DNA of 64,000 nucleotides from JACKII01 sp963807085 (GTDB lineage: Bacteria; Pseudomonadota; Alphaproteobacteria; Bin95), in contig CAWEBB010000028.1 in NCBI GenBank assembly GCA_963807085.1, positions 1-64,000 of the forward strand, given 5' to 3'. The position numbers were made by a program, and so were the translations under genes. The notes beneath the pieces are model-generated. The model was not told where the DNA came from and did not search any database. It saw only the letters and a list, made by a program, of their open reading frames with translations. Below are positions 41,923 to 50,799 of the stretch, one piece after another (position 1 is the stretch's first letter; every line of letters starts with the position of its first letter).

Positions 41923-42357
41923 ATGGCTGACTACATCCCACCCGCAATCGACTGGGTCCGCGAACAGGTCGAACTCTACGAGGGCAGCGGCGGCACCGAA
42001 GGTACCACGCTGCGCGATACCGGCCTGCCCTGCATCATCGTCACCCACAAGGGCAACAAGACCGGTGGCATCCGCAAGATACCGCTGATGCGGGTCAAGG
42101 TGGGCGACGACTATGTGTTGGTCGGCTCCTATGGTGGGCGCGAAAAGAACCCGGTCTGGGTCTACAACCTGCGCGCCAACCCGGATGTCGAAATTCGCGA
42201 CGAGACCGAAGTCTACAAGATGCGCGTGCGCGAAGTGCCAGAGGGGCCGGAGCGCCAGAAACTCTGGGACGCCGCCGCCGAGGCTTTTCCGCCCTATAAG
42301 GAGTATCAAAAGAAAGCGCCCCGCCTGATCCCGGTGTTCCTGGCCGAGCCGGTTTAG
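41923..42357 (+). CDS. Deazaflavin (F420)-dependent nitroreductase/quinone reductase family protein
   Basis: 144 residues. The split-barrel fold of the Ddn/F420H2-quinone reductase family (PF04075) is suggested by LPCIIVTHKGNKTGGIRKIP, DDYVLVGSYGGREKNPVWVY, NLRANPDVEIRDETE and the C-terminal YKEYQKKAPRLIPVFLAEPV. AAGGAGACCATC precedes ATG. In actinobacteria members use F420H2; proteobacterial members may use F420 or other cofactors, so cofactor use is inference. Isolated between convergent genes. Confidence 0.85.
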   Translation: MADYIPPAIDWVREQVELYEGSGGTEGTTLRDTGLPCIIVTHKGNKTGGIRKIPLMRVKVGDDYVLVGSYGGREKNPVWVYNLRANPDVEIRDETEVYKMRVREVPEGPERQKLWDAAAEAFPPYKEYQKKAPRLIPVFLAEPV

Positions 42358-42482
42358 GAGCCTGCGCACTGTATCCCAGGATTGGCGGACCCATGTCCGG
42401 GGCCGGCTTCCGACCGTCTTTGCCAAGCGGCCCCGGACACCGCGATGCGGTTCCTGAAATACGGAGGGGTATGGCCCCGCCC

Positions 42483-42896
42483 CTACTCCGCCAAGCGAAA
42501 ATAGGGCAGCACCAGGTCCGGCGTTTCCTGCGCGAAAACCACTTCGACCGGCAGGTCCAGCTTTAAATCCTCGACCTTCGCGTCCAAAAGTTTTGTCTGA
42601 ATGCGCACGCCCTCGGCCAGGGTTACCGTCACCAGGATGTAAGGCACCTCAGCCTTGAAGCCGAAATGGAAGGGGTGGTGGGTTTCGGTCCAGCTATAGA
42701 CCGTGCCCTTGCCGCTCGCTTCGATCCAGTCGGTCTCCATGGAGTGGCACTCGCCGCACATGGGCCGCGGATAATGCCGAACCGTGCCGCAATCGCTGCA
42801 CTTTTGCAGCAACAGCCGCCGCTCCTTCAACCCGTCCCAGAACGGCTGAGAGTCGATACTCGGTTCCGGCAGCGGCTTCAGATATTCATCTTGCAT
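42483..42896 (-). CDS. DUF35/OB-fold Zn-ribbon protein (thiolase partner)
   Basis: 137 residues. A rubredoxin-like zinc ribbon (C33-x2-C36, C47-x2-C50: CSDCGTVRHYPRPMCGEC) is followed by an OB fold (GTVYSWTETHHPFHFGFKAE, PYILVTVTLAEGVRIQTKL). Such proteins pair with SCP-x/Ltp-type thiolases or aldolases and help bind the acyl-CoA. The ATG at 42896 is 4 bases after the thiolase stop, so the two are almost certainly co-translated. The start at 42938 would overlap the thiolase and adds a non-family extension. Confidence 0.88.
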   Translation of the reverse strand: MQDEYLKPLPEPSIDSQPFWDGLKERRLLLQKCSDCGTVRHYPRPMCGECHSMETDWIEASGKGTVYSWTETHHPFHFGFKAEVPYILVTVTLAEGVRIQTKLLDAKVEDLKLDLPVEVVFAQETPDLVLPYFRLAE

Positions 42897-42900
42897 GGGC

Positions 42901-44055
42901 TCAGGCCCCCCGCTGCATGATCGCGACCGAGCCATCACCCAGATCGCCGTAGCCGGTCACCAGGCCGATCTCTGCCTCGGGCACCTGCGCCGCGCCGCCC
43001 TCGTGCCGCAACTGCCGCACCAGCTCATAAATATGGTTCATGCCCGCGATGTGCGCCTGACTGAGCAGCCCGCCATGGGTGTTCACCGGCAGTTCGCCGC
43101 CCAACCGGATGCGCCCGCCTTCGACGAACGAACCGCCCTCGCCCTTTTCGCAGAAGCCCAGATCCTCGATCTCCGCGATCACCATGCCGGTGAAGCAGTC
43201 GTAGACTTGGGCCAGATCGATGTCCTTGTGCTTCACGCCCGCCATTTCAAACGCGCGGGGCGCGGCCTTGGACAGGCCAAGCTCCAGCATGTCCGGGCGC
43301 TGGGTGATGGTGCTGGGTGAATCGGGGTGTCCCTCCGCCACGCCGATGAGAGAGACCGGCGCGCGCGTGTCCTTGGCATAGTCCCTACCGCTGACCACCA
43401 CCGCCGTCGCGCCGTCGCTCTCCAGGCAGCAATCGAACAGGCGGTAAGGGTCGGAGATCATGCGAGCGGTGTGATGATCTTCCACCGTCAGCGGCTTTTT
43501 CATGATGGCGTTGTCGTTCAGCATGGCATGCTCGCGCATGGTGATGGCGATCTCGGCGAACTGGTCCTCGTTGGTGCCGTAAAGTTCCATGTGCCGCCGG
43601 ATCATCGGCGCGTAGAGTTGCGCCGGCGCGAACGCGCCGACCGGGTTTTCGAACTCGGCGATCTGCCGGAACTGCGGCATGGCCGCCAATCTTGTCGTCA
43701 CCCGGGAGTCCGAATAGCCGCGGCGGCCCAGCACGAGCAGCACATGCCGGCAGAGCCCCGCGGCGATCACCGCCGCCGCGCATTGCAGCGCAGCCACCGG
43801 GCTGGCGCCGCCGAGCGGCGTCTGGGCCGAGAAGCGCACATCGGTCAGGCCGAGGCCCGTCATCACCTCTTCCGCCACCGGCCCGAGGGAATAGGGGATA
43901 ATCCCATCGATCTGGTTGGTCTTCAGACCGGCGTCGCCAATCGCCTTGATCGAGGCTTCCAACATCAGGCCGATGGAGCTTTTGTCGGTGCCGCGGGTAT
44001 AGGCGGTCTCGCCGATACCGGTGACCGAGGCCTTGCCGTTCAAACTGTCTGCCAT
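42901..44055 (-). CDS. Thiolase-family protein (SCP-x/lipid-transfer type)
   Basis: 384 residues. Matches the non-condensing SCP-x/Ltp2-like branch: ASVTGIGETAYTRGTDKSSI at the N-terminus, LGLTDVRFSAQTPLGGASPV, MREHAMLNDNAIMKKPLTVE, DPYRLFDCCLESDGATAVVV, and QVYDCFTGMVIAEIEDLGFC. PVNTHGGLLSQAHIAGMNHI contains the conserved His of the active site. The usual N-terminal nucleophilic Cys region reads LQCAAAVIAAG. In steroid degraders such enzymes act as aldolases with a DUF35 partner, which is the next gene here. Preceded by the BVMO gene on the same strand, with 45 bases between. Confidence 0.88.
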   Translation of the reverse strand: MADSLNGKASVTGIGETAYTRGTDKSSIGLMLEASIKAIGDAGLKTNQIDGIIPYSLGPVAEEVMTGLGLTDVRFSAQTPLGGASPVAALQCAAAVIAAGLCRHVLLVLGRRGYSDSRVTTRLAAMPQFRQIAEFENPVGAFAPAQLYAPMIRRHMELYGTNEDQFAEIAITMREHAMLNDNAIMKKPLTVEDHHTARMISDPYRLFDCCLESDGATAVVVSGRDYAKDTRAPVSLIGVAEGHPDSPSTITQRPDMLELGLSKAAPRAFEMAGVKHKDIDLAQVYDCFTGMVIAEIEDLGFCEKGEGGSFVEGGRIRLGGELPVNTHGGLLSQAHIAGMNHIYELVRQLRHEGGAAQVPEAEIGLVTGYGDLGDGSVAIMQRGA

Positions 44056-44100
44056 GAGGCGTCCCTTATGCCCGTTCCGGTGCGGTGTGCGCCTGCCGGG

Positions 44101-45780
44101 CTATTCCGCGGCGCGGCGGCGGGTGAATTCTGGCGCGGCCTTCGCACCTCCCTCGGGGTCGTGGTCGAAGACGATGCCGGCATAGCCGTCCGCCACTACC
44201 TGATTGATGATGGAGACGAATTTCGGTGTGCCGCCATTGTAGACCAGATAGCGGATCGTGCCGGCCTCGTGCCCTTCCACATTGGAGTTGTAGCCGGTGA
44301 ACCAGCTCTTCGCCTTCCGCATCAGCATGACAGAGTACATTTTCTCCACATGCTGGGTCCAGCGCTCCACTGCCTCCTCCGTCGCCTCGACGCGGGTGTG
44401 ACCATGGTCGCGGGCGTACGCGAGGAAATTCGCGACCCAGTCCACGCCGATTTCGATGCCGCGCGGATAGTTGGTGGAGGCGGAACCGCTCTGCGGCCCG
44501 TTCGGCATCAGCAGGTTCGGAAAGCCCGCGATGAACATGCCGAGATAGGTGGTGATGCGGTGCTTCCATTTTTCGCGCAGCACCGCGCCGTTCGCGCCGC
44601 GAATGTCGATCCGGTCATAGGCGCCGGTGATCGCGTCGAAACCGGTGGCATAGATGATGACGTCGAACTCGTAGTCTTGCGCCTCGGTCCGCAGCCCGTT
44701 CTCCGTCACGCGCACCAACGGCTCGTCGTTCAGATCGACCAGATGGACATTGTCGCGGTTGTAGGCTTCGTAATAGTTGGTCTCCAGCGGCACCCGCTGC
44801 ACGCCGAAACCGTGGTCGCGCGGGATCAGCTTTTCCGCCGTGACCGGGTCTTTCACCCGCTCGCGGATGCGGTCGGCGATCCATTCGGACAACTCGGCGT
44901 TCGCTTCCTCGTCCATGAAGATCTCACGGAAATTCGCGAGCCAGATGCCGAAGCCCGGCTCCTTGTACAGCCGTTCCCAAAGTTTCTCGCGCTCTTCGCG
45001 GCTGACCTCCCAGAAACCGCGCCGGTCCGGCTCATGCTCGAAGCCGCCCGGGGTGCGGGCGCAGGTCGCGAAGATCTCGTCATAGCGTGCCTTGATCTCC
45101 GCCATCTGCTCGGGGGTAATCTCTGAATTGTTCAACGGCGCGGCCCAATTGGCGCGGCGCTGGAACACGTGCAGCGAGCCGACCCTGTCCGCGATATCAC
45201 CGATCACCTGGATGGCGGTCGCGCCGGTGCCGATGATGCCGACCCTCTTGCCGGTCAGGTCATAACCTTCGTGCGGCCAATCGAAGGTGTGGAAGCTGTC
45301 GCCCTTGAAATCGTCCACGCCTTCGAGGCGCGGCATGGTGGGGATCGACAGCAGGCCGACGCCCATGATCAGCCAGCGGCAGCTCATCCGGCGAGAGCCG
45401 TTGACCGTCAGGCGCCAGATGTTTTCGTCGTCGTCGAAATGCGCCGCATCGACTCGGGCGTTGAACTGCATGTGGCGGCGGAGGTCGAATTTGTCCGCAA
45501 CGAACTCCAGATATTTCAGGTTGTCGTTTTGCGGCGAATAGCGCTCCTTCCAGTGCCACTCCTCCAAAAGATCGTTGGAGAAGGAGTAGCCGTAGGTATA
45601 ACTCTCCGAATCGAATCGCGCGCCGGGATAGCGATTGTTGTACCAGGTGCCACCCAAGCCCCCTGCGGCCTCCAGTACGGTGGCGTTCACGCCCATATCG
45701 ACAAGCCGCTTGATCTGATAGATGCCGGCAACGCCCGCGCCAATGACAATGGCTTCGAAGTGGTCCGTCGTCCCGGTCAT
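44101..45780 (-). CDS. Flavin-containing Baeyer-Villiger-type monooxygenase
   Basis: 559 residues. The first Rossmann motif is GAGVAG at 14-19 in EAIVIGAGVAGIYQIKRLVD; the second is VGIIGTGATAIQVIGDIADR. The BVMO fingerprint FxGxxxHxxxWP appears as FKGDSFHTFDWPH between them. GGTWYNNRYPGARFDSESYT is the typical FAD-region block. It inserts oxygen next to a ketone using NADPH, giving an ester or lactone. ATG at 45780 (MTGTTDHFEA) has AAGGAG six bases upstream; the in-frame ATG at 45795 would begin inside this ribosome site. Part of the five-gene minus-strand run; its product could feed the thiolase/DUF35 pair. Confidence 0.93.
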   Translation of the reverse strand: MTGTTDHFEAIVIGAGVAGIYQIKRLVDMGVNATVLEAAGGLGGTWYNNRYPGARFDSESYTYGYSFSNDLLEEWHWKERYSPQNDNLKYLEFVADKFDLRRHMQFNARVDAAHFDDDENIWRLTVNGSRRMSCRWLIMGVGLLSIPTMPRLEGVDDFKGDSFHTFDWPHEGYDLTGKRVGIIGTGATAIQVIGDIADRVGSLHVFQRRANWAAPLNNSEITPEQMAEIKARYDEIFATCARTPGGFEHEPDRRGFWEVSREEREKLWERLYKEPGFGIWLANFREIFMDEEANAELSEWIADRIRERVKDPVTAEKLIPRDHGFGVQRVPLETNYYEAYNRDNVHLVDLNDEPLVRVTENGLRTEAQDYEFDVIIYATGFDAITGAYDRIDIRGANGAVLREKWKHRITTYLGMFIAGFPNLLMPNGPQSGSASTNYPRGIEIGVDWVANFLAYARDHGHTRVEATEEAVERWTQHVEKMYSVMLMRKAKSWFTGYNSNVEGHEAGTIRYLVYNGGTPKFVSIINQVVADGYAGIVFDHDPEGGAKAAPEFTRRRAAE

Positions 45781-45863
45781 GTCATGCTCCTTCAATTGAA
45801 GCGATAATTCTGGCCGATCCGGCCGCGCTGTTCAATTGGTTTGGGTCAAATCACTAGCATGCC

Positions 45864-46655
45864 TCAACCGCTCGCCTGTGTCTCCGGCTTGTCGGCGATG
45901 ACCAAACGCCAGCGGTGAAAGAAGCGAATTTCATCGTCCTCAATTCGCAGGCCGAAGCCGGCATCCCGGCCGTCCTCTGCCAACGCGCGCACCACGGTTC
46001 GCAGCGGGCCCAGGCGTTTGGGGTCGTTGACGATCTCCATCCACTCCTCGAACTCCCGGTCCGCGTCCCACGTCTCGGTAGCGGCGACAAAGAAGCCCGC
46101 CCCGGCGATGAGTTCCTCCATTTCGGCCGCCGGCAGCATACGGACATGGGAGGGGTCGCGCAGCGTCTCGATGGCATTTTGCAGCTCCGACTTGGCCGGG
46201 TTCGGGTCCGCCGTTACATCGACGATCACCGCCCGGCCGCCGGGCTTCAGTACCCGGAACATCTCGGCAAGTGCGTTCGCCGGGGTCTCGAAATGATGCA
46301 GAGAAAGCCGGGTCACGACGCCATCAAAATGGGCGTCCTCAAAGGGGAGCGCTTCCGCGTCGCCCGCCTGGAACGAGACATGCGGCAAATCCCTGGCACG
46401 ATCGCGGGCCCTGGCCAACATTTCTTCCGTCGCGTCCAGGCCAATAACCGTGCCCGCCTCCTGCGCCACCGCAGCTGTTACCACACCAGGCCCGCAGGCC
46501 ACGTCCAGGATAACACCCGTTGCCCGTTCGCCGAGCGCGCGGTGGAAGCGGTCCTCGACTCGCAGGTCCGCCATTTTTGCGTGCGTCTCGAACGTGCCGG
46601 CCTGACGCGCGAACTCAGCGCGCACGCGATCGAGATGGCCGAAAGAACCTGCCAT
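45864..46655 (-). CDS. Class I SAM-dependent methyltransferase (UbiE-like)
   Basis: 263 residues. Motif I is VILDVACGPGVVTAAVA, motif II region GLDATEEMLARARDR, then GDAEALPFEDAHFDGVVTRL and LHHFETPANALAEMFRVLKP GG (UbiE-like post-motif). Starts MAGSFGHLDRVRAEFARQAG, similar to methyltransferases of quinone and natural-product pathways. GGAG lies 8 bases before ATG 46655. The substrate is not identifiable. Between nitroreductase and BVMO on the same strand. Confidence 0.9.
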   Translation of the reverse strand: MAGSFGHLDRVRAEFARQAGTFETHAKMADLRVEDRFHRALGERATGVILDVACGPGVVTAAVAQEAGTVIGLDATEEMLARARDRARDLPHVSFQAGDAEALPFEDAHFDGVVTRLSLHHFETPANALAEMFRVLKPGGRAVIVDVTADPNPAKSELQNAIETLRDPSHVRMLPAAEMEELIAGAGFFVAATETWDADREFEEWMEIVNDPKRLGPLRTVVRALAEDGRDAGFGLRIEDDEIRFFHRWRLVIADKPETQASG

Positions 46656-46674
46656 TGATGATTCTCCTGTCGGC

Positions 46675-47352
46675 TCAGTCGTCGAAACCGAGCCAATGAG
46701 CCACATTCTCAACGTCTTCTCGTTCGCTGACCAGCGTGTTCTCGATCTTGGTATCGTCCGCATAGCCGAGGCTCATGCCCGAGACGAGCGACTGCTCGTC
46801 CGGCACGCCCAGATGCTTAAACACGGTTTCCTGATGGCCGATCCATGCCGCCTGGGCACAGGTATGCAGGCCGAAACCGCGCGCCGCCAGCATCAGCGTC
46901 TGGATGTACATGCCGACATCGGCCCAGTTGCCTCGCGCCAGGTAGCGGTCGATGGTGACGAAAATGCCGACCGGCGCGTCGAAAAACAGGAAGTTGCGCG
47001 CGCCTTGCCGGGCACTGCCTTCACGGTCGCCCTTTTGAATACCGAGCAGGCCGTAAAGGCTCCAGCCCACGCCCCGCCGGCGCTCCCGGTGGAGATCGCT
47101 CCATTGCGCCGGATAGTAGTCGTAGTATTCGTATCCGCGGCTATCGCCCGCGCGCACTTCGGCCAGCACGTCTTCCGTTATCACTTCCTTCACCTTGCCA
47201 GTGCATAGATAGACGTGCCAGGGCTGGGTGTTGGTGCCGCTCGGGCTGCGCTGGGAAATCTCCAGGATTTTCTCCAGAGTCTCCCGCGGCACCGGGCGTT
47301 CGGTGAAGGCACGGATCGACTTGCGGGAAGTGATGGCTTCAAGGACGTCCAT
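46675..47352 (-). CDS. Nitroreductase family protein
   Basis: 225 residues, FMN-dependent fold. TSRKSIRAFTERPVPRETLE at the N-terminus holds the FMN phosphate Arg/Ser residues, SQRSPSGTNTQPWHVYLCTG is the central cofactor block, and GMSLGYADDTKIENTLVSER is the C-terminal signature. GGAG precedes ATG 47352 by 8 bases; farther upstream starts lack support. First gene of the minus-strand run nitroreductase-methyltransferase-BVMO-thiolase-DUF35. Could reduce nitro groups or quinones, or act as an ene-reductase on enones in the pathway. Confidence 0.9.
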   Translation of the reverse strand: MDVLEAITSRKSIRAFTERPVPRETLEKILEISQRSPSGTNTQPWHVYLCTGKVKEVITEDVLAEVRAGDSRGYEYYDYYPAQWSDLHRERRRGVGWSLYGLLGIQKGDREGSARQGARNFLFFDAPVGIFVTIDRYLARGNWADVGMYIQTLMLAARGFGLHTCAQAAWIGHQETVFKHLGVPDEQSLVSGMSLGYADDTKIENTLVSEREDVENVAHWLGFDD

Positions 47353-47717
47353 CGTGCAGGCTCCGGAAAGGTTCTTTGGATAGTAGTGGGGGAAATAGGC
47401 GGCGGACTCCTCGGCCGTCAAGCAGCGTTCCGATACGCACCCGGCGCGTCGCCTGTTGCGGCCGAGCGGCAGGAATTTGCCTTCCATGAGCCGTGGGTGC
47501 GGCAAGCTATGTGGTTTTAATAACCGGTTGGAAAGCTATACTGGGAACAATAACAATGCCGCGGCCCCGAGACGCAAAAATCCTTCGGAAGCCAGAGCGT
47601 AAACAAAAGCAAGCGTCCCCTCGATCCGTGCCGGTTCCGTGCCGGTAGATCGAACCATGGCAGTAGCGGTCCGGTGGCGCACCGTTGGCCGTTAGGGACA
47701 CGAACGAGAGAGTGCCG
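47353..47717. other. Intergenic region between divergent operons
   Basis: 365 bases. An AT-richer stretch with short inverted sequences (GGTTTTAATAACC, 47512-47524) and a TATACT box (47537-47542) is a possible promoter for the polysaccharide genes, but no good -35 hexamer is seen at the right distance. The remainder has no supported gene, and frames on the minus strand lack ribosome sites. Confidence 0.4.
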
Positions 47718-49184
47718 ATGACGGCGACGATACCTATAAGGCAACTGTCTTCTACGGGCTCGGCCGCGACAGGTCGTACCGCTTCCGATACACGCGAGCA
47801 CCACGCGGCGGGCGTGGTTCGTGAGGGCGGGGTTGTCCGTGCTGCCGACGACAAGGGCGCACCCCTGGTCGTGCTTGCCTTTCTCTTCAGCCTGCTGATT
47901 CCGTTCATCATTACGCTCGGGCAAATCAGCCTGCAGCCGCACCGCATCGTCATCCTATTGACGATGCCTTATCTGCTGGCGCGCTTGTTTTCGGGAAAAG
48001 CCGGTAAGCTCCTAGCCGCGGATTTCCTGATACTGTTCGCCGGTCTCTGGTGCGCGCTGGCCTATACATTCAGCTATCGATACGCGCCGGGCGTTTCCAT
48101 CGGAAAGACCCTGCAATTCGGCTTTTCGTTCTTTTTTGAGTTATTTGGCGGATATTTGATTGCGCGTGTCGGCATCAGAAGCGCTCAGGATTTGCAGCGG
48201 GTCACCAAGTTCATGTTTTATTTTATCTTACTCGCGATCCCGTTGGCGGCGATCGAAGCCGTTTCGCATAAGCCGTTTTTAATGGATCTGCTGGGGCGGG
48301 CGGCAGCATATGACGTGCGCTTTGGCATGAGGCGGGCACAGGTCGTGTTTGGCCACCCTATTCTATACGGCACGTTCGCCTCCACGGCGTTCGGCTTGGT
48401 TTGGTACGCCCTGAAGCCGAACGCTAGTGTGTTCGGCCGCGCTTTCCGGGCCCTCTTTGTGTTCATCGCGGTATTCTTTTCGTTCTCGATGGGGGCCATC
48501 CTCTCATTTCTCATTCAGAGTGGGTCTGTCACATACGATCGACTGTTCAAGAATATTCCGAGAAAGTGGACCTTGTTGGTTTTGGCGTTCGTCGCTCTGT
48601 ATATTTTTCTTGATTTAGCCGCCAATAGTAGTCCATTTTCAGTACTTGTTCGTTATTTGACCTTCAATCACCAAGCTTCGTATGTCAGAATCGTAGTATT
48701 CGAATTTGGTATGCAGAATATTTACAATCGGCCGTTGTTCGGATCCGGTGCGGCCGGTTGGACCCGACCGCCCGGATTCCCCTCGTCCGTGGACAATTTC
48801 TGGCTGCTGACCGCCATGCAATTCGGCGTCCCGGCCTTCGCCGGCCTTGCCGGCGGTGTCCTGCTGATCGTGCGCAGCCTCAGCCTGAAGTCGCTGAGCG
48901 ATCCGCTCGACCGCGCCTGCCGTGCCGCGGTTCTGACCTCGATATGTGGTATTATCTTGGCCGGCGGCACCGTGCATTATTGGCAAAGCATGCTGTCCTT
49001 CGTCCTGTTCATGTTCGGATCAGGGGTCTGGTTGTTATCGAAACCGGATGAACAACCGCCCGACCCCACCCTGTCAAGCGATCCTGCGGGCGATCCCGCC
49101 GCCGATCCGGCGCCGGCCCTGAAGAAGCCGACACCAGAGAAGCCGGCCGAAAAGAAATTCGTACCCTATGGGCGTTCGTCCTGA
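47718..49184 (+). CDS. O-antigen ligase/polymerase-like membrane protein
   Basis: 488 residues with about 10-12 membrane helices (LVVLAFLFSLLIPFIITLGQ, FLILFAGLWCALAYTFSYRY, ALFVFIAVFFSFSMGAILSF, LLVLAFVALYIFLDLAANSS). A long periplasmic loop follows (NIYNRPLFGSGAAGWTRPPG), like the Wzy/WaaL loop with GSG and Arg residues. N-terminal 45 residues are polar; the C-terminus is a cytoplasmic Pro/Lys-rich tail (LKKPTPEKPAEKKF). It has lower GC in places than its neighbours (48180-48720), suggesting transfer. Paired with the flippase downstream, it likely acts in surface polysaccharide assembly. ATG 47718 has GAGAG upstream. Confidence 0.82.
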   Translation: MTATIPIRQLSSTGSAATGRTASDTREHHAAGVVREGGVVRAADDKGAPLVVLAFLFSLLIPFIITLGQISLQPHRIVILLTMPYLLARLFSGKAGKLLAADFLILFAGLWCALAYTFSYRYAPGVSIGKTLQFGFSFFFELFGGYLIARVGIRSAQDLQRVTKFMFYFILLAIPLAAIEAVSHKPFLMDLLGRAAAYDVRFGMRRAQVVFGHPILYGTFASTAFGLVWYALKPNASVFGRAFRALFVFIAVFFSFSMGAILSFLIQSGSVTYDRLFKNIPRKWTLLVLAFVALYIFLDLAANSSPFSVLVRYLTFNHQASYVRIVVFEFGMQNIYNRPLFGSGAAGWTRPPGFPSSVDNFWLLTAMQFGVPAFAGLAGGVLLIVRSLSLKSLSDPLDRACRAAVLTSICGIILAGGTVHYWQSMLSFVLFMFGSGVWLLSKPDEQPPDPTLSSDPAGDPAADPAPALKKPTPEKPAEKKFVPYGRSS

Positions 49185-49190
49185 TGTCCC

Positions 49191-50687
49191 GTGGCCCGCT
49201 ACCGTGGGTTATATAGCTTTCCGTCTCACCCTTCGCAGTCGGTGGCACGATCAGACCGGGAGTTTCCTTTGCTGAAAAGCATCACCGTTCTTGCAGGCGG
49301 CCGGACCTCGATATCCGCCCTCACCTTCGCCCGCAACATTCTGGTCGCCCGGATGATCAGCGTCGAAGATTACGGCATCGCCAGCACCTTCATCATTGCG
49401 ATCGCCTTTATCGAGCTCATGGCGGATTTGGGCCTGGAGCGGATGGTCGTACAAGACCGGGCTGGCGACTCCCGCAGGTTTATCGGCACGATCCAGGCCA
49501 TGATGGTGGTGCGCGGTCTGTTGCTGGCGGGGCTGATGTATGTGGTCGCCGGACCGATTGCGGCCGTTTTCCACCATCCTCAGTTGACTTGGGCCTACCA
49601 ATTGTTCGGCCTGGTGCCGTTGCTGCACGGCTTCAACAATTTGGATGTCATGCGGATGCAACGGCGCCTGTCGTTCGGCCCGCAAGTGAAGGCGGAGCTG
49701 GCCGGCGCGGTTGTGTCGCTCGCGCTCCTGTGGCCGCTGGCTGTATGGCTGGGCGATTACAAAGTCATGCTCGTCGCCCTTCTGGCGGAGTATTTGGTCC
49801 GGTGCCTGGCGACCCAATTCATCGCCGAACACCGCTTTATTCTCGGGTGGGATGCCGCGGCGTTCAGACGGGCGCTGAGATTCGGCGTGCCGCTTTTGAT
49901 CGGCGGCCTGCTGGCGTTCGCTGCCCTGCAGGGCGACCGCATCATTGTCGGCAACCAATTCACGGCACGCGACCTGGGCTTGTTCAGTGCGGCCGCGACT
50001 CTTGCGATGACCCCGTGCCTGATTACCGCCAAGATCGCTCAGACGTTTTTCCTGCCCTTGCTTTCGCGGGTTCAGGATGATGACATCAAGTTCGACGCCC
50101 AGGCCGCGGTGACGCTGCAGGCCGTGCTTTGTATCGGCGCGCTTGCGGCCATCGCCTTTTCCGTACTGGGGCCGACGGTTTTCATGATCGCGTTCGGTGA
50201 GAAAATGCGGGAGGGCGCCGCTTATGTGGTTCCGATCGGCGTTGTTTTTTCGATGTTGCTGGTGCGTTCCGGGTCGATGGTGCCGATCGCGCTGGCGCGG
50301 AGTCGCACAATGAACCCGTTGCTGGGCAGTCTGGTTCGACTTGTTTCCCTGCCGGTTGCGTTCGCAGTCGTTTGGCGGGGCGGCAGCATTCTGGACATGA
50401 TCCTGGTGACGATATGCGCCGAAGCGGCCTCTATGGTCATCACGGCGATATTGCTGCAGGTCAAGGTCGGTATCGGTGCGCCGTCGCGCATGCTGGGTTC
50501 GTTCGCGCTGGGGGCGGGGCTGCTCGGCACGATCCTCTACCCCCTCCTCCTGCCCGACCCCGGACCATGGATATTCCTCGTTCAGGCGAGCATGTTCCTC
50601 GCCTTGGTTGCAACCTGCATCGATCTGCGCCGCTCGCTGATCCACCACACTGTAGGGCGAACGATCCCTGCGCAACCAAAGGCATAG
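49191..50687 (+). CDS. Polysaccharide flippase (Wzx/MOP family)
   Basis: Up to 498 residues, 12-14 helices. The N-terminus of the conserved part, LKSITVLAGGRTSISALTFA then RNILVARMISVEDYGIASTF, is typical of oligosaccharide flippases. Further on, FGVPLLIGGLLAFAALQGDR is the central repeat. The frame is open from GTG 49191, but TTG at 49269 has GGGAG six bases upstream and gives the family-like N-terminus, so it may be the true start (472 residues). It moves lipid-linked glycan units across the inner membrane. No glycosyltransferase genes lie in this window, so the pair is isolated from a full locus. Confidence 0.85.
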   Translation: MARYRGLYSFPSHPSQSVARSDREFPLLKSITVLAGGRTSISALTFARNILVARMISVEDYGIASTFIIAIAFIELMADLGLERMVVQDRAGDSRRFIGTIQAMMVVRGLLLAGLMYVVAGPIAAVFHHPQLTWAYQLFGLVPLLHGFNNLDVMRMQRRLSFGPQVKAELAGAVVSLALLWPLAVWLGDYKVMLVALLAEYLVRCLATQFIAEHRFILGWDAAAFRRALRFGVPLLIGGLLAFAALQGDRIIVGNQFTARDLGLFSAAATLAMTPCLITAKIAQTFFLPLLSRVQDDDIKFDAQAAVTLQAVLCIGALAAIAFSVLGPTVFMIAFGEKMREGAAYVVPIGVVFSMLLVRSGSMVPIALARSRTMNPLLGSLVRLVSLPVAFAVVWRGGSILDMILVTICAEAASMVITAILLQVKVGIGAPSRMLGSFALGAGLLGTILYPLLLPDPGPWIFLVQASMFLALVATCIDLRRSLIHHTVGRTIPAQPKA

Positions 50688-50770
50688 CGATCATAATCAC
50701 GTACAAATGTAATATTCGAGCAGCCTAATATCCCATAGGCCAGCGCGTTCCGAGCACAATGCCGGTCCGC

Positions 50771-50799
50771 AAAGAAAAAACCGGGCCCGAAGGCCCGGT
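50771..50799 (-). terminator. Intrinsic terminator
   Basis: On the minus strand ACCGGGCC and GGCCCGGT pair with a UUCG tetraloop closed by C-G, followed by six T and CTTT. It is one of the clearest rho-independent terminators in the window. There is no T run on the plus side, so it does not serve the flippase gene. Confidence 0.85.

Noticed and set aside
43327..45126. 599-residue plus-strand frame over thiolase and BVMO
   Set aside because: It is a shadow of two well-supported minus-strand genes, with no recognisable domain.
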